From: Pristionchus mayeri
Lineage: Eukaryota; Nematoda; Chromadorea; Rhabditida; Neodiplogasteridae
Length of the DNA stretch: 64,000 nucleotides
Direction of reading: 5' to 3'
Assembly (NCBI GenBank): GCA_036245805.1
Contig: BTRK01000005.1
Coordinates: 45,061,216 to 45,125,215 of the forward strand
Shown: positions 11,701-23,544 of the stretch, in pieces
Layout of the letters: the number at the start of each line of letters is the position of its first letter
Position numbering within the stretch: position 1 is the stretch's first letter
Position numbers and translations under genes: made by a program
Notes under the pieces: model-generated
Seen by the model: the letters and a program-made list of their open reading frames with translations, nothing else
Database searches by the model: none
What the model was told of the DNA's origin: nothing

Positions 11701-12293
11701 TAGTCCAAAATTGAGAATTTGGTCAAAAAATCATGGTTAGCTAAACGGAAAATGCCGTGACAATTCTATACCAATGTTACTGGAATACAGTAGTAACTAG
11801 GGTAACTGAATATCGATTTGTTACGGTACTCACTGATTATCTATCAATGATTTTCTACTGAAATTATCAATTTTGGACCATGTACCCCTATTCATGGATA
11901 TGGAGTCAAACTCAAGTTCGCATGGTAACAAGATGTATATATGCTAATGTAGGGGAGCGCATACTAGTTACAATGACACAACTCCCAAGTTGCCAGGCCA
12001 GATCCCTTACGAGCTGTGATTTGTTGAGCTTTTGTCCGTTTAGGTTTTGTCCCCCCCTTTTCTTTATTTAAAAAAAAACACACATTATGGCAACTTAATC
12101 GGTCGCACTAAAGATTCGATTAACCTAATTAAATCGCAATTTTGCCTGTTTCAGAGTCGGCAACAAGCCATTTGATCCGTACCAATACATTGAATTTCAT
12201 TCCACGACCAACTACATGACTGTGCATTTCGTGTCTGGTGCTGTCAGAGGAGGCTTGGGATGGACTGCACATGTATATTCGTCGTTTACATAG
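8734..12293 (+). CDS. Secreted CUB-domain protein 1
   Basis: Proposed exons are 8734-8772, 9013-9048, 9286-9348, 9482-9682, 11138-11234, 11372-11450 and 12155-12293, giving 217 residues. The start matches the paralogue at 15719 (shared SKGVGI motif) and is followed by a leucine-rich stretch, so secretion is likely. A Thr/Pro-rich linker in exon 4 (PITPFTAPITPETD) leads into the CUB domain. The domain reads DCPPV, then SSGWPRGYPRNSSCW with the conserved GYP and second cysteine, then VKDGPF and a terminal TTNYMTVHFVSG strand. Only the first cysteine pair is present. CUB domains are extracellular beta-sandwich modules that bind proteins or carbohydrates; no ligand can be inferred here. The boundaries of exons 2 and 3 are the weakest part: exon 3 read in another phase is Thr/Pro-rich, and an alternative donor at 9104 exists. 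Two foldbacks occupy the two largest introns. Confidence 0.78.
9692..10831. mobile_element. Foldback-end element in CUB gene 1 intron 4
   Basis: The termini are inverted repeats of roughly 30 bp: GGGAGAGAATCACC near 9707 and GGTGATTCTCTCGCG near 10803, followed by CCTCTCATAA. The left interior is diverged but homologous to the arm of the 2.0-kb foldback at 57925-59926; both contain CTCTACAACT, then a TTTC.TTCCCTG-like block and a GGGTGG block. The same family therefore sits in introns of two unrelated genes. Confidence 0.7.
11523..12057. mobile_element. Foldback in CUB gene 1 intron 6
   Basis: An inverted repeat of about 535 bp. The left end is GCGGACAAAACCTAAACGG and the right end is its complement CCGTTTAGGTTTTGTCC. 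The arms include AACTTGGGAGTTG and the complement CAACTCCCAAGTTG. An internal block with GCGAACTTGAGTTTCACTCC reappears at about 46813-46832 inside another foldback. Confidence 0.85.
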
Positions 12294-12819
12294 ACCCTAA
12301 AAAGTGGTCCTAAGCCATTAAGTATGTGTCACTGTCACAGCATTACATGGCAAAATGTTCCTGATAAAGATTTAAATTTAATCTGATTCTATCTGTTCTA
12401 GGGTTCTGGAATCGGGCGTAATTGGGCATTTTTGAATCATTTCCAGATATGTTTCATGGGCCCTATATATGTATGCTATATATTTTACATGAAAATATTC
12501 GAAAATGGTTCAAAAGATGCCCAATTACGCCCAACTCGGGAATCCTAAAGAGATACCTACTAGATCTATTCGCACGAGGATAAAAGTGTCCTCATTTCGG
12601 TTGTCTAGTTGCACCATCGAGAAATTGCATTTGGGAAGTCGCTGAACAACTTAACGAATCAGATTTCCGTGAAGTGTAATTGTAAGTGCATCATCGGTAT
12701 TTTTATTATGTTTTTATACACATTGAATTTCATTTTTATTGACTTTTCTTTTATCGGAAGCTCTGACAAACGACCAAAGTTCTCTCACTTTGGGTTGTTT
12801 TAAGTATATCCTTCATCTA
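12294..12819. other. Intergenic with a short hairpin
   Basis: No gene seen. An inverted repeat of about 140 bp at roughly 12402-12545 pairs GGGCGTAATTGGGCAT with ATGCCCAATTACGCCC. Confidence 0.6.
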
Positions 12820-14080
12820 TTAGGTTGGCAAGAAAGTTTTGTCGCATTTTTCTAGACAAGATCAGATCCCTCGTGTTTGCTTCCTTGTTAATGTCAGGAG
12901 GCCTGATTTTTGTGCAATATAGATACATGTTCATATATTAATAACATATGTTTGGCATTATCCTATCCGCTCGTTCAATCGAGCAATATGCATTAGTCTG
13001 CGCCCTGTCGGGAACACATTCGATACTCAAATGTGTTCATTCTCCTCTCTGGTCCAACTGGATCCGATTCCAAACACAGCCTAGTGGACATGCATCTGGG
13101 TCATTCCTGCTCTCTATCGATGTACGAAATTTGCTCAACGATATCGGTATTTGTTTGTGTTATGTGATTGAAATTGGTAGGACACATGAAGATACCTACC
13201 CAATCCAAATTCGCCTTCGTTGCAAAACAGAAGCTGCCCTCAATCTCTCTATGCGGGATTTTTTAAACACCATTAGGAGCATTCACCCCAATATAAATAG
13301 GGGATTCACTCAATCCAGTGGTTACAAAAACGAATAAATTTCAAAAGGTTTGATTTTACGATTTTTTGCTCGCTGTGAAAATATGTGAAAATAAGAATTT
13401 TTCAATTGTTGAAACTCTTTCGAATCACAGGATAGTGAAATTATAGAAGTGGGTGAATGAGGGACTGCATAGAATTTTGAGCACAATTTGCAGCCAGTTG
13501 GTGCGGATTGCAAGGAGTTAGGAATCTCCAAACACGATTTTCGGTGATTAAAATTGTAGGTCTCACTTACGCTTAGTTTTCCTTTGCTTAATTGCTCCAA
13601 ACCTCTCTCCAAAATACGGTTAGTAGGGCCCCGGAATACACTATTCAAATACCCGATATGAATTATTTTCCTTTCAAAAGACAAGAATGGGTGATATTTC
13701 CTTTATAACATAGGATTCAGCAAACCGCTATGGAAGAATCGGAAAATCGTTTGGTTTAGCCAGTAGTTGAGTTTTTCCTCTATTATACTCATAGAGTTCC
13801 CACATCTTTGTACTATCCAACTAACACTCGTGTTCGGCTATGCACGCTTCTTCAGCAGAATTGTTGTAGAATTTTCTGATGATGTCGCCATGGATTTGTA
13901 TGACTTTGTGAAACCATTGCTCCTGTCCAGTAGTGATGCTGCTCCTACTCTGCCTAATTATAGTCTGAGTACAAGCTATATAATGCTGATAATAACTAAG
14001 ATTCAATGATTGCCAAAATGGATTTTTACTAATTTGTTTAAATTTCAAAAAAATGCGACAGAACTTTCTTGCCGGCCTGA
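12820..14080. mobile_element. Degenerate mariner element 1
   Basis: The ends are inverted repeats TTAGGTTGGCAAGAAAGTT and AACTTTCTTGCCGGCCTGA, continuing through the GTCGCATTTTT region. TA flanks both sides (12818-12819 and 14081-14082). The length of 1261 bp is right for mariner. On the minus strand near 13820-13960 a fragment reads QWFHKVIQIHGDI, resembling the C-terminus of mariner transposases. The remaining coding sequence is too eroded to read. Confidence 0.8.
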
Positions 14081-14122
14081 TATATTATTGGATAAAACTA
14101 TTGTTACCTTCATACTAATATA

Positions 14123-15362
14123 TTAGGTTGGTCGGAAAGTCTTTGTCACTTTTTCAAAACGTTGTTTCTTTGAGGAAACAATAACAAGAGGTAAATTATA
14201 CGTTTCATCATTATTGACAATGTGTGCCCAACGTACCGTCAATGTGTTTATCCCCTTCTTGTTTAACCCGTCTTGGAGCGAAGCAAAGTAATACATGTGA
14301 GCCGACTCGAGACTTTCACTGGAAGTTAAGGTTGTATATCTCAGGGCATGGGTCAGGTTTGCGAAAGGCCTATAATCTGAAGGGGCCAGGTCAGGAGAAT
14401 ACGGGGGGCTGGGGAGAACCATCCATCCACATCCAGTCAGTTTTTACTTGACTTGATTGGAGACATGGCGACGGGGGTCATCGTGCTGATAATACACTTT
14501 CGTGTCCTTCAGGCTTGAACGATCGACTGACTTCTTTAGATTCTGTAGTTATGTGACGCACTTGGCCCGCGTAATTATCAAACCCTCGGTTAGCAGCTCC
14601 GATTAGATCATGTCATCCACTTCCCACCACACATACATCATGATTTTTTCGGGGCGAATAGCAGGTTTTTGAGGACATCCTGTCTGGGCTCTCCTTCTCC
14701 AATCCACTGGGCTCTCCAGTTGTTGGTACCGTATGGGATCCCTCTCTCATAAACGGCTGTGAGCCGGTTCGGCCATCGATCCCCACCGTGGAGGGTGAAG
14801 AGGATCATGGAATCGTCGACTCGGTAGTCATCGTTGGCTTGGCTCAGGTCATGAGGGGTGAATCAACCCCCAATTTTCGACATTCCAAGGGTTATCAAAA
14901 CTTCTCCTACTATGGTATGATGAACCCCAAGTGTGATGCCCATTTCACGGACAGTTGGGAATGGGCTCGTTTCCACTACTTTCTTCAACGGTTGAAAGTC
15001 CATCTCAAGGGGTCTCCTAATCATTGATGGAAAACTCTGTCTTATTCGAAGCGATATAACCAATTCCTCATGGCGTTGTAGTGTTGGCATGTGTGTCATA
15101 AATATTCTTTAGTAGGGCCACCGAATCATCATTGTGGTGTGGGATAGGAGGAGGGACAGCAGAACATGGCTGAAGTTGATGTCACTAGGATCATACATCG
15201 TTGCTCTATTAGAGCTTGACTGAAGGGAAGGGAATGAGAGGTTGCTTACTATAAAGGTCAGTCACTGATTGTTATTCACTAGAAACGGTGGAAAGCCAAA
15301 GGGTATTTGCGACGAGCAGTGTCAACACAAATCCATAGACAAAGACTTTCCGACCAACCTGA
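14123..15362 (-). mobile_element. Degenerate mariner element 2
   Basis: The terminal inverted repeats TTAGGTTGGTCGGAAAGTC and GACTTTCCGACCAACCTGA are flanked by TA at 14121-14122 and 15363-15364; the length is 1240 bp. Minus-strand coding remnants are in mariner order. Near 14870-14960 lies the second helix-turn-helix (GVHHTIVGEVLITLGMSK), and near 14350-14420 the C-terminal catalytic neighbourhood YSPDLAPSDY. Several frame changes separate them, so the transposase is dead. Confidence 0.88.
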
Positions 15363-15618
15363 TATAAAACGCTCACAAAGAGCGATTCGGGGACATGAAA
15401 TCATTTAATATTATTATAATATTTGATCTTTAGATATTCTCCGGTTGCACGTCTTCTTAGATATTCAGCGTCATTACCGATAACAATTTAATCCGCCACA
15501 GAATACCCACACTCCTCCCATCTTCTAATCCATCACCGTATGCAATGTGTGAATGTGTGACTGTGATGTAGCGTCTCATCCGGAAGGACTGGTGATGATT
15601 ACTCCTGGATATGGGAGG

Positions 15619-15624
15619 TATAAA
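15619..15624 (+). promoter_or_regulatory. TATA box, CUB gene 2
   Basis: TATAAA lies 95 nt before the ATG at 15719. The flanking 200 bases align with the promoter of CUB gene 1. Confidence 0.6.
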
Positions 15625-15718
15625 TGTTGGATGGAAACATCACTTCGTGCGTTGTAGCTCCGAAGGATAGCTTTTCCGAGCATCTAGCATCTTTCCCCAT
15701 TTCTAATATCTCCCGAAC

Positions 15719-17421
15719 ATGAGTGGGGAAATCAGCAAAGGAGTGGGAATAACCTTCAAGGTAATGATATTTTTACATTGTAGTGTATTATCATATAAAA
15801 TAAATCTGTGAAGATAGTTTCTGAATGTATGACAACATCGTGGGTGTTACCTCGGGCATCTCATTAGTTATTATTAGCTTTTAATTTCAGCTATCAGTTG
15901 TCGTACTTCTGCTTGCGCACCTCGGAGTCGGTATTCCTGTAAATTTTGGAGGTGGCGAAAAGCCAGGTACAGATAACAAGTGACCTTATAATTATGCATA
16001 CTGTGAATGGTGACGTCAGCGTCATACAACCTCTGATAAGTAGATATATCAAACTTCTCAATAAAAACTTCTCAGAATCTCAATAAACCTAGACTATGCA
16101 TTGTGTTCATATTAGGGCTCCTTTTTGCGTTATGGTGAGTTAACATTTGAGTTCACATTTGCCTAAAGTGTTGTTCGCCCGTACTATCTATTGCTTTCAC
16201 CCAATAATTGGGAGATATCCAGAAATCACGATCAACAAACTTCAGGCAGTACCCTCTCACCTGCTCAACGTAGTCCAAACATAACGTTCGACTGCTCACC
16301 AGTGATGCTCTACGAGGATGGCAGGGTGAGTAATATTAACAATTTTTTTCTCATTAGTCATTGAATTTCAACGATTAGCGACGAAGCACTCGCTGGTCTC
16401 CCTCAACCTCTATTAGAGTTCGTAATTCGGGTCACCGTTTCTTCATTTCCACACTCTCTCGTCGCTCGATCGGCCTAGAGAGTGTGGGAAATGAAGAGAC
16501 GGTGACCCGAATTACCACCTCTAATCTCTATTTCCACTCGTTTCTGCCCCGTCGTGTGAAGAGTGAAGAGAAGAAGAAGAGCAGAAAAGAGTGCACACGC
16601 CCTAGAAAGTCACTCCTCTCCTCTCTCGTCTATCGAGAAATCCTAGAAGCTCTGCTCGAAGTTTTGGAGATCTTCATAGGATCAGGCATAGGATGCTCTC
16701 TAGATTCCGTTGTTTGTTGGCAAAATGAATGACCTTGTTTTGGCATCATATTTATACATTAGATAAAATGACAATGCCAGAGCAATTCGCTCCACCACCT
16801 CTAGGCTAGGGATGTGCAAACTATAGCTGATGTACCGGAATGTAGTCAATAGCTATGCGATGTATCGTAATGTCCGACTCAATTGGCGATAATATCCGGG
16901 AAAGCGATCAAATGGTTCATGAAACACATCGCAAAATGCTATATTGACACAAGTTGCAGATAACCTCACCCGGTTGGCCTGACGGATACCCTCGCAATAC
17001 CTCCTGCTGGTACTACATTGGCCAATTGGGTGAATTCCCTATCCGGATAAAATTCGGTGAGAATGAGCGTAAAAGGGACGAAAAGGCAAAACAATATGTA
17101 AAAATTTGCATGTCAGATCACATCGACATACACCACATGGACTACATATCTATCAAGGACGGACCATTCCAAAATTCTACCGAACTCGCCAGGTAAGTGC
17201 TATAAGGAATCCCTTCGAAAGAAGCCATACTCGTCACCATACCCTCTCTCTCACGCACACATACACGAAAAATGAAACTACGCAGCGTACCGATCAATAA
17301 GCCCTTCGATCCGGAGAACTACATTGTGTACCGCTCCACAACCAACTACATGACGATACATTTCGTATCTGGCCCATACAAAGGAGGCTCTGGATGGTCC
17401 GCGTTTGTTGGTTTTAATTGA
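15719..17421 (+). CDS. Secreted CUB-domain protein 2
   Basis: Exons are 15719-15760, 15891-15966, 16246-16325, 16960-17056, 17117-17192 and 17286-17421. All phases agree and give 168 residues. A hydrophobic segment (LSVVVLLLAHLGVGIP) after a 14-residue start looks like a signal peptide. The CUB domain starts at FDCSPV and continues with ITSPGWPDGYPRNTSCW, ISIKDGPF and TTNYMTIHFVSG. It is a single-domain protein with one cysteine pair, close to CUB gene 1 but without its Thr/Pro linker. The 60-nt intron 17057-17116 is a multiple of three without a stop, so retention would add a charged, Cys-containing loop. A P1 hairpin sits in intron 3. The domain call is secure; a binding partner cannot be inferred. 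Confidence 0.85.
16412..16525. mobile_element. P1 hairpin MITE in CUB gene 2 intron 3
   Basis: A near-perfect palindrome. The left arm is GAGTTCGTAATTCGGGTCAC and the right arm is its complement. TA dinucleotides lie outside both ends, and the inner stem contains CTCTTCATTTCCACACTCTC. Confidence 0.88.
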
Positions 17422-18545
17422 GAAGTTTGCAATTTTTGCATCTTCCTGTTCCGGAATAAGTGCTGCCATATCAGTTTGTCAAACAAATCGCTGATAAATA
17501 TTTGTTTTACGCTAGTGTTGTATTCTTGCTGTAAATGGATGTGAATGCATTAGGGAGGGAATAGACTTATCAGTGCGTTCGCCTAAGAATCTACAGGTAC
17601 AGCAAAAAGAGGCACATTGAGATTTTTAGAGTTTATCTGTACCCTCTTTCGATTTCTGTAATTGCCATGTTGAAGAATGACTCAGTGCATTACAGGCCCC
17701 TCACGACAGAATCGACTCAAAATCACAGATCTTGGGATAGGGGGCATTTTTGTCTATCCGGGTTTCGATGATTTTGAGCTTCCCTGGACTCAACTAAGAC
17801 CCACCCTAACCGGAATAGTCCATAGGGAGCAATGGTCTGACCCTCTTCAGTTTTCACGCTATCTCGTCGGTCAGAGAGACGAGAGAGCATACAAACTGAA
17901 GAGAGTCAGACGATTGCTCTCCATACGACCGGCCCTGTGCGAGTCGTAGCACCGGTCGCTCACTCACCTCTTATTTTGCCTATCACTCAGACCACTCCGC
18001 AATTAAGTCAGAACGATCTTTTTTTTCGTTTCCACAGCTAACTATCGATGCTCTATCGACCATTACAGTTCATTAGCACATGGTTTTATTTTTGAAGACA
18101 CTACATTCAACGAGGTGTAATTTGAAAACTGTTCGAATGAGGGCTTAGATTTTTATAGGGTGCGTTTATTTCGAGACGATTCAAATAAGGAGTTTATGCT
18201 CGCATATCTCGGGTGGTATCTTAGTTCCGCACGCTAAAAACGTTTTCAAATTATTTGAACTTAATTTTGACCGTGGATTTTATTTAAATTTCCTCTTATT
18301 CCTCCCTGCCTGAGTTCAGTCTCACGGAGTTTCAAGTTTCACGGGAATGACTGGGTGTGCACTGTGAATTTTAATAAATTGTGAATTTATGATACACTAT
18401 GAATTGATAATCGATAGTATGTCACGGAGTGGCTCATCCTGGAAGAGCGTTTTCCTCTTTCTGGAAACTAAACGACTGCTCTATTTACGGCATCTTAAAC
18501 GACTTTTTGCCCATAGTGGCAGAAGCACTAAGCGCCCACAGATGG
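17422..18545. other. Intergenic, with P2 hairpin at 17827-17919
   Basis: No gene seen between the CUB pair and the first ET-like gene. 17827-17919 is a P2 palindrome, GAGCAATGGTCTGAC to GTCAGACGATTGCTC, flanked by CCATA on both sides. Confidence 0.65.
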
Positions 18546-18555
18546 TATATAAAAA
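18546..18555 (+). promoter_or_regulatory. TATA box, ET-like gene 1
   Basis: TATATAAAAA lies 51 nt before the ATG. It aligns with TATAAAA before the second gene and with AATAAAAG before the third. Confidence 0.6.
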
Positions 18556-18596
18556 GGGAGCTGAGAAGTAGAAAGATCATCCCGAATCTTCTACCA

Positions 18597-21500
18597 ATGC
18601 ATCTCCTCCTTCTTCTCTCTACCGTTGGCCTCGTGCTGGCCCGCTCGCCCTTTCCCGAAGAACTCAAGTGCGACGGAAAATACGTCAACGGACAGAAATT
18701 CGTGAGTTCATCCTTTCCGAATTCGTACATATTTCCCCAAGTTATACCTCTCCTATAACCCCTCTCCAATAAAATAACTAGTTGCTAGCTTTAAATATTC
18801 ATCTGAAATATCGCAATTTCAAGGTAATTCGTATTATATGTACCGACATACATGATATAGGCACTCCACTAGTTGGATTTTAAAAATATTATTGCATGAA
18901 AACGTTACTTTGAGAGAACGCAAAAATAATTTATACAACATTAATGTGTATTTTCGAGGGGATTCGACTAATTTCACGCGTAAAAGCATGTTTGCATATA
19001 AGGTTATTAGAAAACGTGTGCATACGTATAAGGTTATTAGAAAACGTGTGCATACAGATTTCAAAGATCTATAAATATCGAAATTTTCAGCATGATAAAA
19101 TTCGAAATTTGGAAAACAACGAAGAATTCACTCTCATCAATAATAATCAACTCAAAACGAGATAAATTGCATTACCTTATAAAAAAATTCTCAACATTTA
19201 GCGAAAATCCTTTCTAAATATCAATTATTTCAAATCCGGCACGTTCAGAATCGCATATTCATGCAAGAATATTTTTAAAATTCAACTGGTGGAGAGCCTC
19301 TATACAACTTTATATCATGTATGTCTTTACATATTATACGAATTACCTTGAAATTGCGATATTTCAGATGAATATTTAAAGCTAGCAACGGCCAAAATTG
19401 AGATTTTTCAATGTTTGTAAAATCGAATTTTTAGGAATGAGTGAAACTCCGTATTTTTTAGCGTAATCATACTTATCCAATCTAGAGTAGTAAATAGTTG
19501 TTCAAAAGTGACCTGAGATCACGATGGTTCGCCTGAAAAATACAAATTAATGCAGAAATTTTTCATAATAATGTTTTCCTCGAACCAGGAAACCCCGTCC
19601 GTGCACGTCTTTTGGAGCGAAAAATGGCGCATAGGGGTAACTTTTCACGTAGAATCTAAATACCACATTTAAAAAAGGGCATACGGATTAAAATTTTTCA
19701 GGGCGTCAATTTCGTCGTATTTTATTTCATAATATTGTGCCATAATTTTTTTCAGATGAGCTAGCCTTTCACTTCCTACTTTAAAAATTGCTATCTCGTC
19801 GAGATCTTTCAGAATTACTATGCATTTATGAGGTTTGGATGAGCCGTTCAAAAGATACAAAAACCGACCACCCAGATACAGCGCGGCACAGGAAATGAGG
19901 GATCAGAGATACGGCTTTCTAAGGTCGATTTTCGAACTCTACGCGAAAAGATACCCTAAGATCAATCTTCACATTGGTACTTTATTTTTCGTTGTACGGC
20001 ACATGCTTAATTCTCTCAGACAGTCACTCATATTCTTTTAACCTCATCCTCTGCCTAACCTACTTCAGACTGAGGGAAATTTCGTGAAGAAGTGCTCGTC
20101 CACTTCTGATTCCTACTCAATCGATGTCGTCGCGTGTCTGTCCCCCTCGGGCAAGGAAATCGCCATCGGAGACAAAGCCATGGATGTGAGTTCGAGAAAA
20201 TACGTGTTCCCTATAGAAATTTAGCAATTTCTCTTCCTCAGCGCTGCAGGAATTATTAAATATATGACGCTCTTTATTCAACGTGGATGTTAAGATACCA
20301 AAATAACAGTGCATACACCTAAAACTATTAGTTTATTCAACCAAAACCAATCAGAATGTGTGTCACCATCTGATTTATATTTTCTAAATCGCCGTATTTA
20401 CAGGGTTTCCTCGTCTACTCCTGCAGCAAGGATGGAGAAGGAGGAGCTAAGATATCGGCGGTTCCCTCCCGCTCCCCATCTACCGACCCCAAGGACAACC
20501 TCAAGTGTCTGAACAAGTACTCGAACGGAGAGAAATTCGTTCGTTCATCTGATATTTCCATACCAATCAATTCCTGCACCCGTTAGATTCTCTCATTTAA
20601 TCAGTCCATTGCATCATAGGTTTGGCAATACGATTTATATTTGAGGCCTCGCTCTTTATTCGATACTTTCACCAAGGATCCGACAGTCTACTGAGAGATC
20701 CCCTGAACAGAATTTTTTTTTTTGAATTCGCACCAATTGCATGAACCGCAATCCCTCGCGCGGTAATTCAAAACATTTGAATTCGCGGTACGTATATGAT
20801 ATTGTAATCGATTTACAGTATACTGCAAAAATAAATTTTGAATTTCCGCTTGAGCGATTGCGGTTCATGCAATTGGCGCGAATGCAAATAAATATTATGT
20901 TCAATTGATCTTTAATATTGAGTATCTTTAATATCTTTAATATTCCATTTCAAAATCCTTATTACAGAATGAGAACTCATTCGTGAAGGAGTGCTTGTCC
21001 ACTCCTTATTCCTGGACAATCAAGATTGCTGCATGCCTCACTCCCTCGGGCAAGGAAATCGCGCTAGGAGGAAAGGCCGAAGAGGTGTGTGTTCTTAGGC
21101 AACCTTAAGTAAGCCTAAATTGTTCCTAACACACGATCCTTGACTTGGAACCAGCTGAGGAAATATTATCTATATGGAAAGCTGGAACTGTAGTTGGCCA
21201 AAGACTTCCATTAGCGTGTCTTACCTGCTAATAATTTTAAGATACGTGAACGATGATTTCTAGGGAAAACTGGTGTTCTCCTGCGTGCGCACTGAGAATG
21301 GAGCCAAGATCGATACTGATCTGATCACGAAAGGATGTGAGGATGGAAAATACAAGAGCGGTAAGTAGAAAGCGCTCGTCGTTGAACAGACCATCGACCG
21401 ATCGATTGGCTAAAGTGCATTGAAAATTAAACGACAGTTTCTCGTACACTATTTTGAATTGATGTAAATGCAGATATTATATGACTTCTATGGTAATTGC

Positions 21501-22845
21501 TTCCTTCAGGAGAGACCTACCTCTCTTCCAATAAGCGCTTCAAGCTCAAGTGCATCGATGACTACGGAAGCAACAATATCGTAAGTATCGCTTTATATCC
21601 CGCATGCCGCCTATTTCGAGCAGAGAATTTATGATTGGTCGTTTGCTGCGTTCCGTATGGCGTGCGTAATGCATGATACATTTATTTCAACACATTCTAT
21701 TGGCATGCTTTGGCTAACATGGTAGTAAACTTCAGGGTTGATAACTTCATTCCAGCTTGCGTGCATGACGGATTCCGAGAAGGAGGTCAAGGTGGGCGCT
21801 GAGCTCGCCGAGGGAGATTACAAGAACAAGTAGGTATTTCAATTGTCAATTGAAAGTAACATCCCCTACACTCCGTAGATATCCTTTTGGGCTTGCGCTC
21901 TATCCCAGCCGGGTTCTCATTGAAGCTCTCAGGTGCATCAATGAGGAGAATGGATCCGTCAGTTACCGAAAAGAGCCCATCGGAGGCGCGAGTGCCTCCG
22001 CCCAGAAGGGATGTGGACAGTTCGCAGTAGGTGGGTCGATCATGATCTTTGAACTATGAGCTTAGTTGATCATATTTGAAATGCTTTCTTCTCTTGAAAT
22101 ACGATACCAGATCGAAGAGAACCGATACATTAAAACAAACAGTTTAATTTTCACAATATGTTCGGGCAACGAATAAAATGACAGTAAAAACATAATAGTG
22201 ATTTTTTTATAAATCTGGTGGACTCTCATCCGATACAGCTCCCTATGTTTACCTTATTAACAATATAATACAATCCAGGCGAACACATCCTCTCCAAGGA
22301 CAAGAAGTTCAAGTTCACGTGCGTCGCTGATGGCAAGGTTGAATTCGTGAGTATTTTTTGAGTTCGAACTGTCGTAAATTGTGTTACCTACTCTTGGAAG
22401 GATACATTGCATTGCCATATCCACACTGTCTGTAACCACTTTGATCTTGATATTTCTTGCAGACGGCGTGCATCGTTGAGGGCGGAGAAGTGAAGTCGAA
22501 CACGAAACAGACGATCGGAAAGTTCAGCTACGAGTGAGTTCTCAGTTGATATTTATTGATCTATCGAAAGGAAACCGAGAGAATAGAAATATGTTTCATC
22601 CAAGGACATGGGTTACGGTACGGTACCTAGTCTTGATTTACCAATCGATTTTTGACCATGAACCCCTATTAATTTTTTAACCACTTCCCTATCGATTGCG
22701 GGAGTGGTTCACCATGCATCGGGGTTCATGGTCTGAAAATACGTCTCCGCCAGTGTTGGGCAACTATGATAATCGCCCTTATTGCAGCTGCAAGGCCACT
22801 GCCAACGGAGGCGCATCCGTCGTGAGAAGATACATCATGCAGTGA
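18597..22845 (+). CDS. Secreted ET-module-like cysteine-rich protein 1
   Basis: Eleven exons: 18597-18701, 20069-20185, 20404-20538, 20968-21084, 21264-21360, 21510-21580, 21756-21829, 21933-22030, 22279-22346, 22463-22533 and 22788-22845. The phases close and give 336 residues. The N-terminus MHLLLLLSTVGLVLA is a signal peptide. About four diverged modules follow, each with C..GKY..G....(F)..C, then AC(L/M/I)...K.V.VG, then (Y/F).C and GAK or GC. This spacing resembles the nematode ET module (as in C. elegans gfi-1), a family of unknown function that is probably extracellular and disulphide-bonded. I matched the pattern from memory, so the family name is likely rather than certain. The final residues are ASVVRRYIMQ. 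Intron 1 holds a foldback. Introns 6 and 7 are nearly identical to those of gene 2. Confidence 0.85.
18781..19389. mobile_element. Foldback in ET-like gene 1 intron 1
   Basis: An inverted repeat of 609 bp. The left end is GTTGCTAGCTTTAAATATTC and the right end is GAATATTTAAAGCTAGCAAC. The arms match over about 120 bp (ATATCGCAATTTCAAGGTAA) and loosely further in. The interior has the tandem pair AAGGTTATTAGAAAACGTGT near 19000-19050. Confidence 0.88.
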
Positions 22846-23544
22846 GATGCAGTGAGACGAAATCATAAAAGAATCCAATCGATATAGAGCTGATAAATGT
22901 ATATTTTCAATTTGTTTTCCACGACGAAATGCGTATGTGAAATTGGAATACAGTAACTCGAATTGCATACTCTCAAACATAAGTTAACACTTAGTTAAGA
23001 AAGAAGTCGTACAATTTGTGTAGGTGATCATGCACTGACTTCTCGTGCCTCATACGAACAGTTATGATATCAAAAAGTTCATATTATGCAACCAAGCGAA
23101 ATTAAAATATATTTTTTTCGTTTTTTCGTTCGATTTACATAACCAATCCGAGAAATTTGAAAAAAAGTGAAAAAAAGTAATAGTGAAAGATAATAGTAAT
23201 GATGCTAAGCAGTAATGAGCCTTTATATTTCACAACACAGAAGATGGTGTGAATGTAATTTGTAGATATGTTATTTATTTGTATCTGAAGGCAGACTTTC
23301 CGTTCTCGAGTAACAATACTCGAGTAGTAATGGTTGCCCGCTAAGAAAAATTGGCGCTTTCGCGAAAGCAATTCTTGTTCTTGATAATTCTCGATTGTGA
23401 ATGACCGTCAAAGAGATTTATTTTTTTAGCCAGTGCAATTTCCGCTTTTCAACCCATTGTTGAGAAATAAATACGAAATCATCGAATTATTTTCGACAGT
23501 TTCAATTGGGTATTTTGAGGAATACACAACTGATTTCTGAAATA
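22846..23544. other. 3' flank of ET-like gene 1, no gene seen
   Basis: A-T-rich sequence without an exon chain. It ends at the 1.5-kb foldback. Confidence 0.5.

Noticed and set aside
12948..13337. 129-residue plus-strand frame inside mariner relic 1
   Set aside because: It lies between mariner terminal repeats on the strand opposite to the recognisable transposase fragment and has no motif.
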